A stretch of 5,157 nucleotides of DNA, taken from the NCBI GenBank assembly GCA_013693735.1, contig CP059255.1, positions 405,194 to 410,350 on the forward strand, written 5' to 3'. The notes beneath the pieces are model-generated. The model ran no database searches, was not told where the DNA came from, and saw only the letters and a list, made by a program, of their open reading frames with translations. This DNA comes from Rhodoblastus sp. Lineage in GTDB: Bacteria; Pseudomonadota; Alphaproteobacteria; Rhizobiales; Beijerinckiaceae. A program made the position numbers and the translations under genes. The first letter of the stretch is position 1. Every line of letters starts with the position of its first letter. Positions 1 through 5,157 of this stretch are shown piece after piece.

Positions 1-300
1 GGGGCGCATCTCGCGCCCAACGGCGATCTCGCCCATGTCGTCTTGTTCGGCGGCTCTCTGGCTTTCGCGCTGCTCGGCATGAGGGCGCTCGACGCGCGGC
101 TGCGCCGGCGGCTCGGCGCTGCCGAATGGGCGCGGTTGGCGAGCGGCAGCTCGACCGTTCCGTTTCAAGCCTGGCTCGACGGGCGACGCCCGGCCTATGG
201 GCCGTTCCCGGGGCGGCGGCTGCTGGCGGCGGCCGCGGTCTGGGCGGCTTTGCTGCTGGCTCATCCCGTCATCTTCGGCGTCTCGCCCTGGCCGTTCTAG
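1..300 (+). CDS. NnrU family membrane protein, C-terminal part (5' end outside window)
   Basis: The frame is open from base 1 and ends at a TAG at 298-300, giving the last 99 residues of a longer protein. Seen: an N-terminal AHLAPNGDLAH stretch, a hydrophobic segment around residues 12-32 (VVLFGGSLAFALLGMRAL), a basic/polar loop, then a second hydrophobic segment (about residues 74-95) ending HPVIFGVSPWPF. Known: the HL-x-x-NGD motif leading into a membrane helix and a C-terminal HP-x-x-FGVSP are typical of NnrU, an integral membrane family first linked to nitrite/nitric oxide metabolism in Rhodobacter. It is related to plant 15-cis-zeta-carotene isomerase (Z-ISO). The physiological role is unsettled and cannot be read from this fragment. 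The gene is convergent with the LysR gene, only 17 bp separate the two stop codons, and I see no clear terminator between them. The family call is firm; a nitrogen-oxide role is not. Confidence 0.88.
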   Translation, partial: GAHLAPNGDLAHVVLFGGSLAFALLGMRALDARLRRRLGAAEWARLASGSSTVPFQAWLDGRRPAYGPFPGRRLLAAAAVWAALLLAHPVIFGVSPWPF

Positions 301-317
301 GACGACCCCGCCTGGCC

Positions 318-1244
318 TCAGCGCGGCTGCGCGTCGAGCGCCTTGCGAACATAGGCCTCGGTGAGGTCGCTGCGGCAAATCTCCAGAAATCGATGCGCGT
401 AGCCACGCAAATAGCGGCCGCGCAGCACGGCGATATAGGAGGTCGCCGGCGCGAAAAGGCCGGAGGCGACGAGCGCGAGATCATGGTCGCGCTGGGGATC
501 GAGCGCCATCTCCGCGATGACGCCGACGCCGAGCCCGAGCGCGACATAGGCCTTGATCACATCGGAATCGATCGCCGATACGACGATATCGGGCGTCAAG
601 CCGGCGTCGCGGAAGGCGGCGTCGATGATCGGGCGCCCGGTGAAGCCTTCGCCATAGGTGACGATCGGCTGCGCGGCGACGTCGGCCAGCGAAAGCGGGC
701 CGGCGGCCGCGAGCGGACTCTCGCGCGGCGCGATCACGACATGGCGCCACGTGTAATAGGGAAAGGCGACAAGCTCCTCGACCCGCGCGACGCTCTCCGT
801 CGCAACGCCGATGTCGGCGCCGCCATCGCGCAACATTCCGACGATGTGCTGCGGATCGGCCTGACGCAGCTCCAGATGCACGCTCGGATATTCGTCGCGG
901 AATCGCTTGATGACGGGCGGCAGAACATAGCGCGCCTGCGTGTGCGTCGTGGCGATCACCAGCGCGCCGGAGGCCGCGTCGCGCAGATGCTCGGTGACGC
1001 GTTTGACGCTGGCGGCGTCGATGAGGATGCGGTCGACATAGCCGATCACTTGCCGACCGGCGTCTGTGAGGCCGAGCACGCGCTTGCCGCGGCGCTCGAA
1101 CAGCTCGACGCCCAGCTCCAACTCGAGATCCTTGATGTGTTTGGAGACGCCGGATTGCGACGTGTTCAACGCCGTCGCCGTCTCGGTGAGGTTGAAGCCG
1201 CGCCGCACCGTCTCGCGCAGGATACGAAGTTGCTGGAAATTCAT
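318..1244 (-). CDS. CysB-like LysR-type transcriptional regulator
   Basis: This 308-residue protein has the usual length and layout of the CysB/Cbl branch of LysR regulators. A winged helix-turn-helix lies at about residues 1-60 (MNFQQLRILRETVRR, then TATALNTSQSGVSKHIKDLE), a linker helix at about 60-90, and a two-lobed periplasmic-binding-like effector domain from about 93 to the end. The IATTHTQARY motif at 97-106 is a CysB hallmark. Thr100, Thr102, Gln103, Thr149 and Thr202 fall at the same numbers as the residues described as sulfate ligands in Klebsiella CysB. Known: CysB and Cbl control sulfate, thiosulfate and sulfonate assimilation and respond to sulfate, O-/N-acetylserine or adenosine phosphosulfate. 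The ATG at 1244 was chosen because MNFQQLR matches the family start; a GTG 33 bp upstream lacks a ribosome site and adds residues the family lacks. The ATG itself has only a weak Shine-Dalgarno. Direct targets are unknown; control of the neighbouring operon is conjecture. Confidence 0.93.
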   Translation of the reverse strand: MNFQQLRILRETVRRGFNLTETATALNTSQSGVSKHIKDLELELGVELFERRGKRVLGLTDAGRQVIGYVDRILIDAASVKRVTEHLRDAASGALVIATTHTQARYVLPPVIKRFRDEYPSVHLELRQADPQHIVGMLRDGGADIGVATESVARVEELVAFPYYTWRHVVIAPRESPLAAAGPLSLADVAAQPIVTYGEGFTGRPIIDAAFRDAGLTPDIVVSAIDSDVIKAYVALGLGVGVIAEMALDPQRDHDLALVASGLFAPATSYIAVLRGRYLRGYAHRFLEICRSDLTEAYVRKALDAQPR

Positions 1245-1723
1245 GATCGGACCGATCTGTTTCGAAGAAGACGCCACAATCGCGACCGGCGCGATGTCTT
1301 TTCATTCACGCCCGCGCTCGTGGGGTTTTTTGCCTTCCGACGTTCGAGAGGAAGGAAAATTCGTTCCTGCGTGCCCAACGCGCGTCGCCATCCGCGCGCT
1401 TGTCGGAAGGGCCGTCAAAACGCTCATCGGAGGGCTCATCCTCGGGCGCGATAAGCAAATCGAAAATCGGTGTTTCAGACGCATCGCGATTTCCTGTTTC
1501 ATCGTGTCGTCCGATTGCGTCGACGACGCCCATCGGCCGGCGTCGGTTCGCTCCTGACGTCTCACTTCGCGCGATTTCGCGACGCGCCGGACGCCGCCGT
1601 CCGGCGCGTTTTTGCATCGTCGCGAGCAGCGCGGCGCGACGTGAGCCGCCACAACGGCGACGGCCGCGCATGGACCGCGCGGCCAGCCGGAAGGAGTCGA
1701 AAATCGAAAGCCGATCGGGGCCT
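1245..1723. other. 479-bp stretch without a convincing gene
   Basis: The promoter of the CysB-like gene should lie at its left end, but I see no good -35/-10 pair there. It contains two less GC-rich patches (about 1296-1370 and 1448-1510), a weak hairpin followed by TTTTTT near 1306-1331 (+), a strong plus-strand terminator at 1583-1613, and an 8-bp GC-only hairpin at 1662-1669/1677-1684 without a T-tract. Several reading frames stay open, for example 1306-1533 (-), a 75-residue acidic stretch containing PEDEPSDERFDG. However, their third-position GC is only moderate, ribosome sites are absent or badly placed, and none resembles a family I know. The best reading is regulatory or non-coding sequence, possibly including a plus-strand small RNA that ends at the terminator. 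Confidence 0.5.
1583..1613 (+). terminator. Strong Rho-independent terminator with no assigned gene
   Basis: CGCGCCGGACG (1583-1593) pairs perfectly over 11 bp with CGTCCGGCGCG (1598-1608) around a CCGC loop and is followed at once by TTTTT (1609-1613). On the minus strand no T-run follows the hairpin, so it acts on plus-strand transcription. Both flanking genes (CysB-like, 57-residue protein) run on the minus strand, so the transcript it ends is not accounted for. Confidence 0.85.
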
Positions 1724-1897
1724 TCAGACGCCGTCTCGCGAGGGGGCGACGAATTGCGCGAAGACTTCCCGGGGCGGCTTCGTCGTCAATTGATGGGCGA
1801 CGAGAGCGGGCGGCGGCTCCACTGCGACCGGCGCGGCGGGCGGCGCGGAAGGGGCGACGATCAGGGCGTAGAGCACGCTCGCGATCTTGCACTTCAT
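1724..1897 (-). CDS. Small 57-residue probable exported protein, family not recognised
   Basis: I do not recognise a family. The frame shows clear coding character: by my count 49 of 57 codons end in G or C. A GGGAGG Shine-Dalgarno (1903-1908) sits 5 nt before the ATG, the best ribosome site in the window. The protein starts MKCKIASVLYALIVAPSAPP, a short basic end followed by a hydrophobic run that could be a Sec signal or a single membrane anchor. It continues as an Ala/Pro-rich linker (about 18-35) and a short C-terminal part with KPPREVFAQFVAPSRDGV. No good signal peptidase I site is obvious because prolines follow the likely sites. The gene is divergent from the repeat-protein operon and shares its AT-rich promoter region, including one arm of a 13-bp inverted repeat, so co-regulation is plausible. 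It could be a small accessory to the exported operon proteins; that is inference. Confidence 0.68.
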   Translation of the reverse strand: MKCKIASVLYALIVAPSAPPAAPVAVEPPPALVAHQLTTKPPREVFAQFVAPSRDGV

Positions 1898-1921
1898 GGC
1901 CGCCTCCCGTTCGATATGAAG

Positions 1922-1950
1922 AACGTAACCGGCCATTTTGGGCCAATCAA
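1922..1950 (-). promoter_or_regulatory. Candidate promoter of the 57-residue gene with an operator-like spacer
   Basis: Read on the minus strand, TTGATT (1945-1950) and TACGTT (1922-1927) are separated by exactly 17 bp and would start transcription about 20 nt before the ATG at 1897. The -35 matches consensus at 4 of 6 positions, the -10 at only 3 of 6. The 13-mer CAAAATGGCCGGT (1928-1940) lies wholly inside the spacer, as a repressor or spacer-binding activator site would. The match is modest. Confidence 0.35.
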
Positions 1951-2016
1951 ATTCATTTTCACCATATACAATTGAACATTTTTGATAAGTGCTTCTGCTG
2001 CGGCAAAATGGCCGGT
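1928..2016. repeat. Perfect 13-bp inverted repeat in the divergent promoter region
   Basis: ACCGGCCATTTTG at 1928-1940 is the exact reverse complement of CAAAATGGCCGGT at 2004-2016. The arms are 63 bp apart (centre to centre 76 bp), and pairing stops sharply at both ends. Because the arms are inverted, each divergent gene sees the same 13-mer in the same orientation upstream of it: 31 bp before the 57-residue gene and 126 bp before the repeat-protein gene. Two binding sites for one regulator is the simplest reading. A shorter 8-bp inverted pair, ATACAATT (1966-1973) and AATTGTAT (2025-2032), lies alongside and may be chance in AT-rich DNA. Confidence 0.7.
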
Positions 2017-2038
2017 CCACTCCTAATTGTATGATTCT

Positions 2039-2067
2039 TATGAAATCATGCGCAAATGTGATATACA
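2039..2067 (+). promoter_or_regulatory. Candidate extended -10 promoter of the repeat-protein operon
   Basis: TG-A-TATACA (2059-2067) is a good extended -10 element (5 of 6 in the hexamer plus the TG), in the only strongly AT-rich stretch of the window. The -35 position (TATGAA, 2039-2044, 17-bp spacing) is poor, as extended -10 promoters allow. Transcription would start near 2074, leaving a leader of about 68 nt. The inverted-repeat arm at 2004-2016 would then be centred near -64, a usual place for an activator. The motif is seen; its use is inference. Confidence 0.42.
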
Positions 2068-2141
2068 TATCTAAAAAGAAATTCCGGCGACGCTTTCTCC
2101 AGTCTAGTCGTTTCGACGAACGCGAGGCGAAAGAGGGCGCA

Positions 2142-3341
2142 ATGAGCGGCAAAGCGATACGAACGATGGCCGCGGCGCTTTGGCTATCCTGCGCGACGAC
2201 GACGGGCTGGGCGCAGCAAGCGCCGCCGCCTCCGAGCGCGCCGTCGCTTCAACAGATGGGCGACATCGCCGCCGAGGCGCTCAAGCAGCCTGACTCCGTT
2301 CTGGAGTTTTCGCGTCTGGTGAGCCCGCAGGCGCTGGCCGCCTGGGTGCGCGTTCTCACATCGCCCGAGACGATCGAGGCCGCGCTCAAACAGGGCAGCG
2401 CCGAGAACCTCAATCGCTGGCTGGCGATCATGACCAACCCAGCTTTCGTGCGCAATGTGTTGACGTCGGTCGACGCCCAGCTCGTCAAGCAATGGGCGAC
2501 GGGCTTCTCCGACCCCGCCTTCATCGACGCCGCGCTCGCCTTCGGCGACGCGAAGACGCTTCAGGGCTGGGTTGGAACCTTCACCGATCCGAAGATGGTC
2601 GAAGCGATGCTGCGCATCGGCGATCCCCAACTCACCCGCACCTGGCTCGATCTGCTGACCAATCCCAAGCTTGTCGAAGCCTTGTCGGGCTGGATCGATC
2701 CGCAATGGGCGGCCCGGCTTCTCGCCGTCTTCGCCGATCCGCAGATCGTCTCCTCGTTCGGCAATCTCGCCGACGCGACGCTATGGACGCAGTGGCTCTC
2801 CGTCGCCACGGACCCGAAGATCGTGGACGCCTTCCTGAAATTCGCCGACGACAAGCAGATCGCCGGCTATGTGCGCGCTTTCGTCGATCCGCGCTTTGTC
2901 GACGCCGCGATCCGCGTCAGCGATCCGCGCGCGCTCGGCGCCTGGCTTCAAGCCGCCAGCGATCCGCGGCTCGTGCAAGCCTTGACGCGGCTGTCCGATC
3001 CGGCGCTGCTCGGCTCCTGGTCAAAGGCTGTGACGCAGCCCAAGATCATCGACGCCGCGACCCAGGCTCTGGCGCCCGATCTGCTCAATCGCTGGGCGAG
3101 CGCCTTCACCGACCCCACCCTCGTCAACGCGATGTTCGCCTGGAGCGATCCGCAGGCGACGCGCGCCTACGCCAACGCCTTCACCGAACCCAAAGTGCTC
3201 AACGCGCTGATGCTGGCGAGCGATCCGGCGGCGCTCGACGCCACGCTGCGCGCAGTCGCCCAAAGCATGAAGGCGACCGCCGCCGGCGCCGCCGAGATTC
3301 ACAAGCGGGCGAACGAGTCCGCTCAGCCGAAGGCGAAATGA
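2142..3341 (+). CDS. Exported 399-residue protein of thirteen 25-residue helical repeats
   Basis: I do not recognise a named family. Residues 1-24 look like a Sec signal peptide (MSGKAIRTMAAALWLSC, cleavage probably GWA/QQ), followed by a Pro-rich linker APPPPSAPS. Residues 48-372 are thirteen contiguous units of exactly 25 residues with no gaps. A typical unit reads TDPKLVDALLRLS then DPQALGRWLQAF. Pro at unit position 3 is present in all 13, and Trp at position 21 in nine (Tyr in two more). The two DP motifs look like N-caps of two short helices, so an alpha-solenoid is likely. The last 27 residues are Ala/Lys-rich and polar. The ATG at 2142 was chosen because it begins the signal peptide and has GAGG 5 nt upstream; the frame stays open back to 1989 but that stretch reads as leader. 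It is the first gene of an operon and overlaps the DUF302 gene by ATGA. The likely role is a periplasmic binding scaffold, by inference only. Confidence 0.9.
   Translation: MSGKAIRTMAAALWLSCATTTGWAQQAPPPPSAPSLQQMGDIAAEALKQPDSVLEFSRLVSPQALAAWVRVLTSPETIEAALKQGSAENLNRWLAIMTNPAFVRNVLTSVDAQLVKQWATGFSDPAFIDAALAFGDAKTLQGWVGTFTDPKMVEAMLRIGDPQLTRTWLDLLTNPKLVEALSGWIDPQWAARLLAVFADPQIVSSFGNLADATLWTQWLSVATDPKIVDAFLKFADDKQIAGYVRAFVDPRFVDAAIRVSDPRALGAWLQAASDPRLVQALTRLSDPALLGSWSKAVTQPKIIDAATQALAPDLLNRWASAFTDPTLVNAMFAWSDPQATRAYANAFTEPKVLNALMLASDPAALDATLRAVAQSMKATAAGAAEIHKRANESAQPKAK
2283..3257 (+). repeat. Thirteen tandem 75-bp coding repeats (25 residues each)
   Basis: The array covers residues 48-372 of the 399-residue protein. 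Units begin KQP, TSP, TNP, SDP, TDP, TNP, ADP, TDP, VDP, SDP, TQP, TDP and TEP, with no insertion or deletion between them. The protein pattern is far better conserved than the DNA, so the array is old and held by selection rather than a recent tandem expansion. Each unit divides into a 13-residue and a 12-residue half that both tend to begin with Asp-Pro, hinting at an earlier internal duplication. Confidence 0.92.
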
Positions 3342-4027
3342 CGATGGTCCGTCCGCTCCTCGCTCTCCTCGCCGCGCTCGTCGCGCTTCCGGCGGACGCG
3401 CAAACCTATGCGCCGGCGCCCCCGCCGCCTCTTGCGCCAGCGCCCGCGGCCTCGCCGACTCGCCCCGACAAGTTCCCGATTCCCGCGCCCGAACTGAAAG
3501 AGCGGCGCGCCAACACGATGATGGACCCGATCACGCCGCAGGCGCGGATGAAGTTCATCCAAAGCTCGCTCGCGCTGTCGCCTTTCTCAGTGCGCGATCT
3601 CATCAACCTGATGGCCTACAAGACGCCGGTGAAGCCCGGCGTCGACTATGACGACGTCGTCGCGGCGATGAAGCAGCGCGCCAACAAGATCAATTTCAAG
3701 TTCGTCGGCGTGAACGCGCTGTAAGGATGTCGAGGCGATCACCGGAAAGCCGTCGCCGCGCGTCGAGGTCTATTCCTTTTGCGACGCGATGGTGGCGCGC
3801 GGCTGCTCGACCACAGTCTGGAGTTCGTGATCTTCCTGCCTTGCCGCATCGCGCTGGTCGAGGACGCCGACAAGAAGCTGTGGCTCGTCATGCTCGACTG
3901 GGACGTGCGCTGGATCGACGCCGCGCCGAACCCCAACAAGGTTCCCGACCGCCTGTATGAGGCGGCCGTCAAGCTGCGCGCGGGGATGGAGGACATCATC
4001 CGCGCCGGCGCCAGCGGCGAATTCTGA
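3338..4027 (+). pseudogene. DUF302 domain exported protein, frame broken by two compensating frameshifts
   Basis: The gene starts in an ATGA overlap with the repeat-protein gene (translational coupling). The product begins with a signal peptide (MTMVRPLLALLAALVALPADA/Q, residues 1-21) and a Pro/Ala-rich linker to about residue 45. A region with PGVDYDDVVAAMKQRANKIN and FKFVGVNAL follows, and then a TAA at 3722-3724. The family sequence resumes in the next frame from 3723 (KDVEAITGKPSPRVEVYSFC) to about 3800, and returns to the original frame from 3803 (LLDHSLEFVIFLPCRIALVE) to the TGA at 4025-4027. Together this is one DUF302-type domain, a TT1751-like alpha/beta fold of unknown function, of about 229 residues. 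Cys in FCDA and LPCR may matter. The first shift amounts to one extra base (or two lost) at about 3722 and the second to one lost base at about 3801, where GGC-CTG may have become GGCTG. Sequencing error or early decay both fit; all parts otherwise look well kept. Confidence 0.8.
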
Positions 4028-4039
4028 CAGGAGACGCCC

Positions 4040-5047
4040 ATGACCCGCATCTCTTTCCGCGTCGCCGCGCTCGCGCTGCTTCTGTCCTCGTCCGCCTTCG
4101 CGCAGGCGCCGTCCGTCGTCGATCCCGAGGGCGCCCGCGCGATCCTCCGGGCGATCGGCGAGCGTCCTGCGGCGGTGACGCCCGAGCAGGCCGTTGCGTG
4201 GTTGACGGCCGCCGCTTCCCCGCAAGCGCTCGAACGCGCGCTGAGCGCAGACCGGGATTATGCGGCGAACTGGCTCTCCGTGCTCACCTCGCCGCAACTG
4301 ATCGAAGCCGCGACGAAGAGCGCCGATCCCGCCGCGCTCGACGCATGGATCGGCGCGATCGCCGACCCGCGGCTTGCCGATCTCGCGGCGCGCCTTGCGG
4401 ACGACAGGTTCGTCTCCGCCTGGCTGTCGGCCGCCTTCTACGGCCCAGCGATCGACCGTCTTCTCGGGCCGGGCTCGCCGCAGGCGACGACGCGCCGCTA
4501 CGCGGACCTCCTCGTCAGCCCGGCCGCCGTCGCCGCCCTCCTGAAGCTCTCCGATCCTGCGCTGATCGAGCGCTGGCTCGTGGCCGCAGCAGACCCGAAA
4601 CTGCTTCAGGGCCTCTCGCGGCTCGGCGATCCGGCTCTCGTCAACGCCTGGATCACGGCGTTGTCGCGCCCGGAAACCATCGACGGACTGATCCGGATCG
4701 GCCAGCCCAAAACGCTCGCCTTGTGGATCGACGCGATGGCGCAGGTCGCGCAAAGCGAGACGGCGGTGAAGGCGATGGAGCCCGCCACGCAACTCGGCTG
4801 GGTCGCGGCGATGGCCGATCCCAAGGTGATCGAGGCGATGACGCAATTCGCCGACGCGCGCGTCTCCGGGCGCTGGGTCGAGGCGATGAGCAATCCGACC
4901 GTCGTCGCGGCGATGATGCAGGCCGCCTCGCCCCAGACCCTTGCGGCGCTGATGCGCGCGGCCGCCCGCGTCGGCGGCGCCCGTCCGGACGCGGGGACGC
5001 CGCGTCCGAACTCCGGCCCCGGCGCGCCGGCGCCTTACAAGCCATGA
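4040..5047 (+). CDS. Exported 335-residue protein with ten 25-residue helical repeats, paralogue of the 399-residue protein
   Basis: This protein is clearly related to the 399-residue product of 2142-3341. A Sec signal peptide covers residues 1-21 (MTRISFRVAALALLLSSSAFA/Q). A degenerate unit at about 27-58 leads into ten repeats over residues 59-308. Eight are exactly 25 residues, one is 24 and one 26; nine have Pro near position 3 and eight have Trp near position 21 (units such as ADPKLLQGLSRLG followed by DPALVNAWITAL). The tail (309-335) is rich in Pro, Gly and Ala (GTPRPNSGPGAPAPYKP) and is probably disordered. The ATG has AGGAG at 4029-4033, 6 nt upstream, and lies 12 bp after the DUF302 stop, so the genes share a transcript. 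The repeats are more diverged than in the first paralogue and the eighth unit lacks the Pro. I cannot assign a function; a helical binding or scaffold protein in the periplasm is the inference. Confidence 0.9.
   Translation: MTRISFRVAALALLLSSSAFAQAPSVVDPEGARAILRAIGERPAAVTPEQAVAWLTAAASPQALERALSADRDYAANWLSVLTSPQLIEAATKSADPAALDAWIGAIADPRLADLAARLADDRFVSAWLSAAFYGPAIDRLLGPGSPQATTRRYADLLVSPAAVAALLKLSDPALIERWLVAAADPKLLQGLSRLGDPALVNAWITALSRPETIDGLIRIGQPKTLALWIDAMAQVAQSETAVKAMEPATQLGWVAAMADPKVIEAMTQFADARVSGRWVEAMSNPTVVAAMMQAASPQTLAALMRAAARVGGARPDAGTPRPNSGPGAPAPYKP
4214..4963 (+). repeat. Ten tandem coding repeats of about 75 bp
   Basis: The array encodes residues 59-308 of the 335-residue protein. Units begin ASP, TSP, ADP, FYGP, VSP, ADP, SRP, AQV, ADP and SNP. 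The first lacks one residue and the fourth has one extra; the rest keep the 25-residue period. The consensus matches the array at 2283-3257, which shows that the two genes come from one ancestor. Confidence 0.88.
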
Positions 5048-5157
5048 GCGCGTGGCAAGCCCTGAGCGCGCGCTCCGACCGCCGGCCTCACGCGGCGCGA
5101 AGCCGGCGCCGGATCGGCGCTGGCCGCGCTCGCCGCGCTGCTGGGCGCCCCGCGCGC
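5044..5157 (+). other. Possible start of a fourth operon gene, frame uncertain, runs off the window
   Basis: An ATG at 5044 overlaps the preceding stop as ATGA, the same coupling seen at 3338, and reads MSAWQALSARSDRR before turning into an Arg-rich sequence unlike a protein. The next frame is open from 5066 to the window end and reads LTRREAGAGSALAALAALLG, which resembles a twin-arginine or Sec signal peptide but has no start codon of its own. A single-base shift at about 5083-5086 would join the two into a normal N-terminus. With only 114 bases visible this stays tentative. Confidence 0.3.

Noticed and set aside
1245..1277. Alternative GTG start at 1277 for the LysR gene
   Set aside because: It adds 11 residues not found in CysB-type proteins and lacks a ribosome site.
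126..1454. Long plus-strand open frame of 442 codons
   Set aside because: It is antisense to the unmistakable CysB-like gene and gives Arg/Asp-rich low-complexity protein; open only because of GC-rich codon use.
1306..1533. 75-codon minus-strand frame with an acidic stretch
   Set aside because: Third-position GC is only moderate, the nearest AGGAG is too far from the ATG, and no family is recognisable; kept only as a note in the intergenic entry.
1662..1684. 8-bp GC-only hairpin as a terminator of the 57-residue gene
   Set aside because: No T-tract follows on either strand; short GC hairpins are expected by chance in such DNA.
1989..2141. In-frame upstream extension of the 399-residue protein
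   Set aside because: It would bury the signal peptide, lacks a Shine-Dalgarno, and lies in AT-rich DNA that looks like promoter and leader.
2283..3257. Regular spacing suggesting a CRISPR or DNA satellite array
   Set aside because: The period of 75 bp reflects protein repeats; the DNA units are not near-identical and contain no repeat/spacer alternation.
2492..3337. Open frame running from 2492 into the DUF302 gene
   Set aside because: This part is an Arg-rich shadow of the repeat gene; the real start is the coupled ATG at 3338, which begins a signal peptide.
3716..3726. Programmed +1 frameshift at CTG-TAA, like release factor 2
   Set aside because: Slippage from CTG to TGT pairs poorly, and a second opposite shift would be needed within 80 bp; two indels explain it better.
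3770..4846. Long minus-strand open frame of 358 codons with periodic sequence
   Set aside because: It mirrors the 75-bp periodicity of the sense repeat gene and has no ribosome site or family resemblance.

Overview
The window is GC-rich with strongly GC-biased third codon positions. It holds an NnrU-family membrane protein and a CysB-like LysR regulator. This suggests an alphaproteobacterium, plausibly of the Hyphomicrobiales (for example Methylocystis/Methylosinus-like bacteria), but no marker gene fixes the taxon.

Layout. Positions 1-300 (+) hold the C-terminal end of an NnrU-family protein. It runs into a convergent gene, 318-1244 (-), for a CysB-type LysR regulator that keeps the residues known to bind sulfate in CysB. 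Positions 1245-1723 hold no convincing gene, but they contain a very good plus-strand intrinsic terminator (1583-1613) that no annotated gene uses. A small gene, 1724-1897 (-), encodes a 57-residue probably exported protein. An AT-rich divergent promoter region (about 1898-2141) follows. It contains a perfect 13-bp inverted repeat with its arms 63 bp apart, so each divergent gene sees the same 13-mer in the same orientation.

From 2142 to 5047 (+) lies a tight operon of three exported proteins. The first is a 399-residue protein made almost wholly of 13 tandem 25-residue repeats. The second is a DUF302 (TT1751-like fold) protein, joined by an ATGA overlap, whose reading frame is broken by two compensating frameshifts. 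The third is a 335-residue paralogue of the first, with ten such repeats. A fourth gene may start at 5044 with another ATGA overlap, but its frame is uncertain.

How they might work together (inference). All three operon products start with Sec-type signal peptides with a predicted Ala-Gln cleavage site, so they should meet in the periplasm or outside the cell. Two related helical solenoids flanking a small DUF302 domain suggest a scaffold-and-partner complex. The function is unknown to me. The nearby CysB-like gene makes a sulfur link possible, but the sequence does not prove one. The repeat/DUF302/repeat operon and its divergent, inverted-repeat-bearing control region are the most interesting parts of the window.
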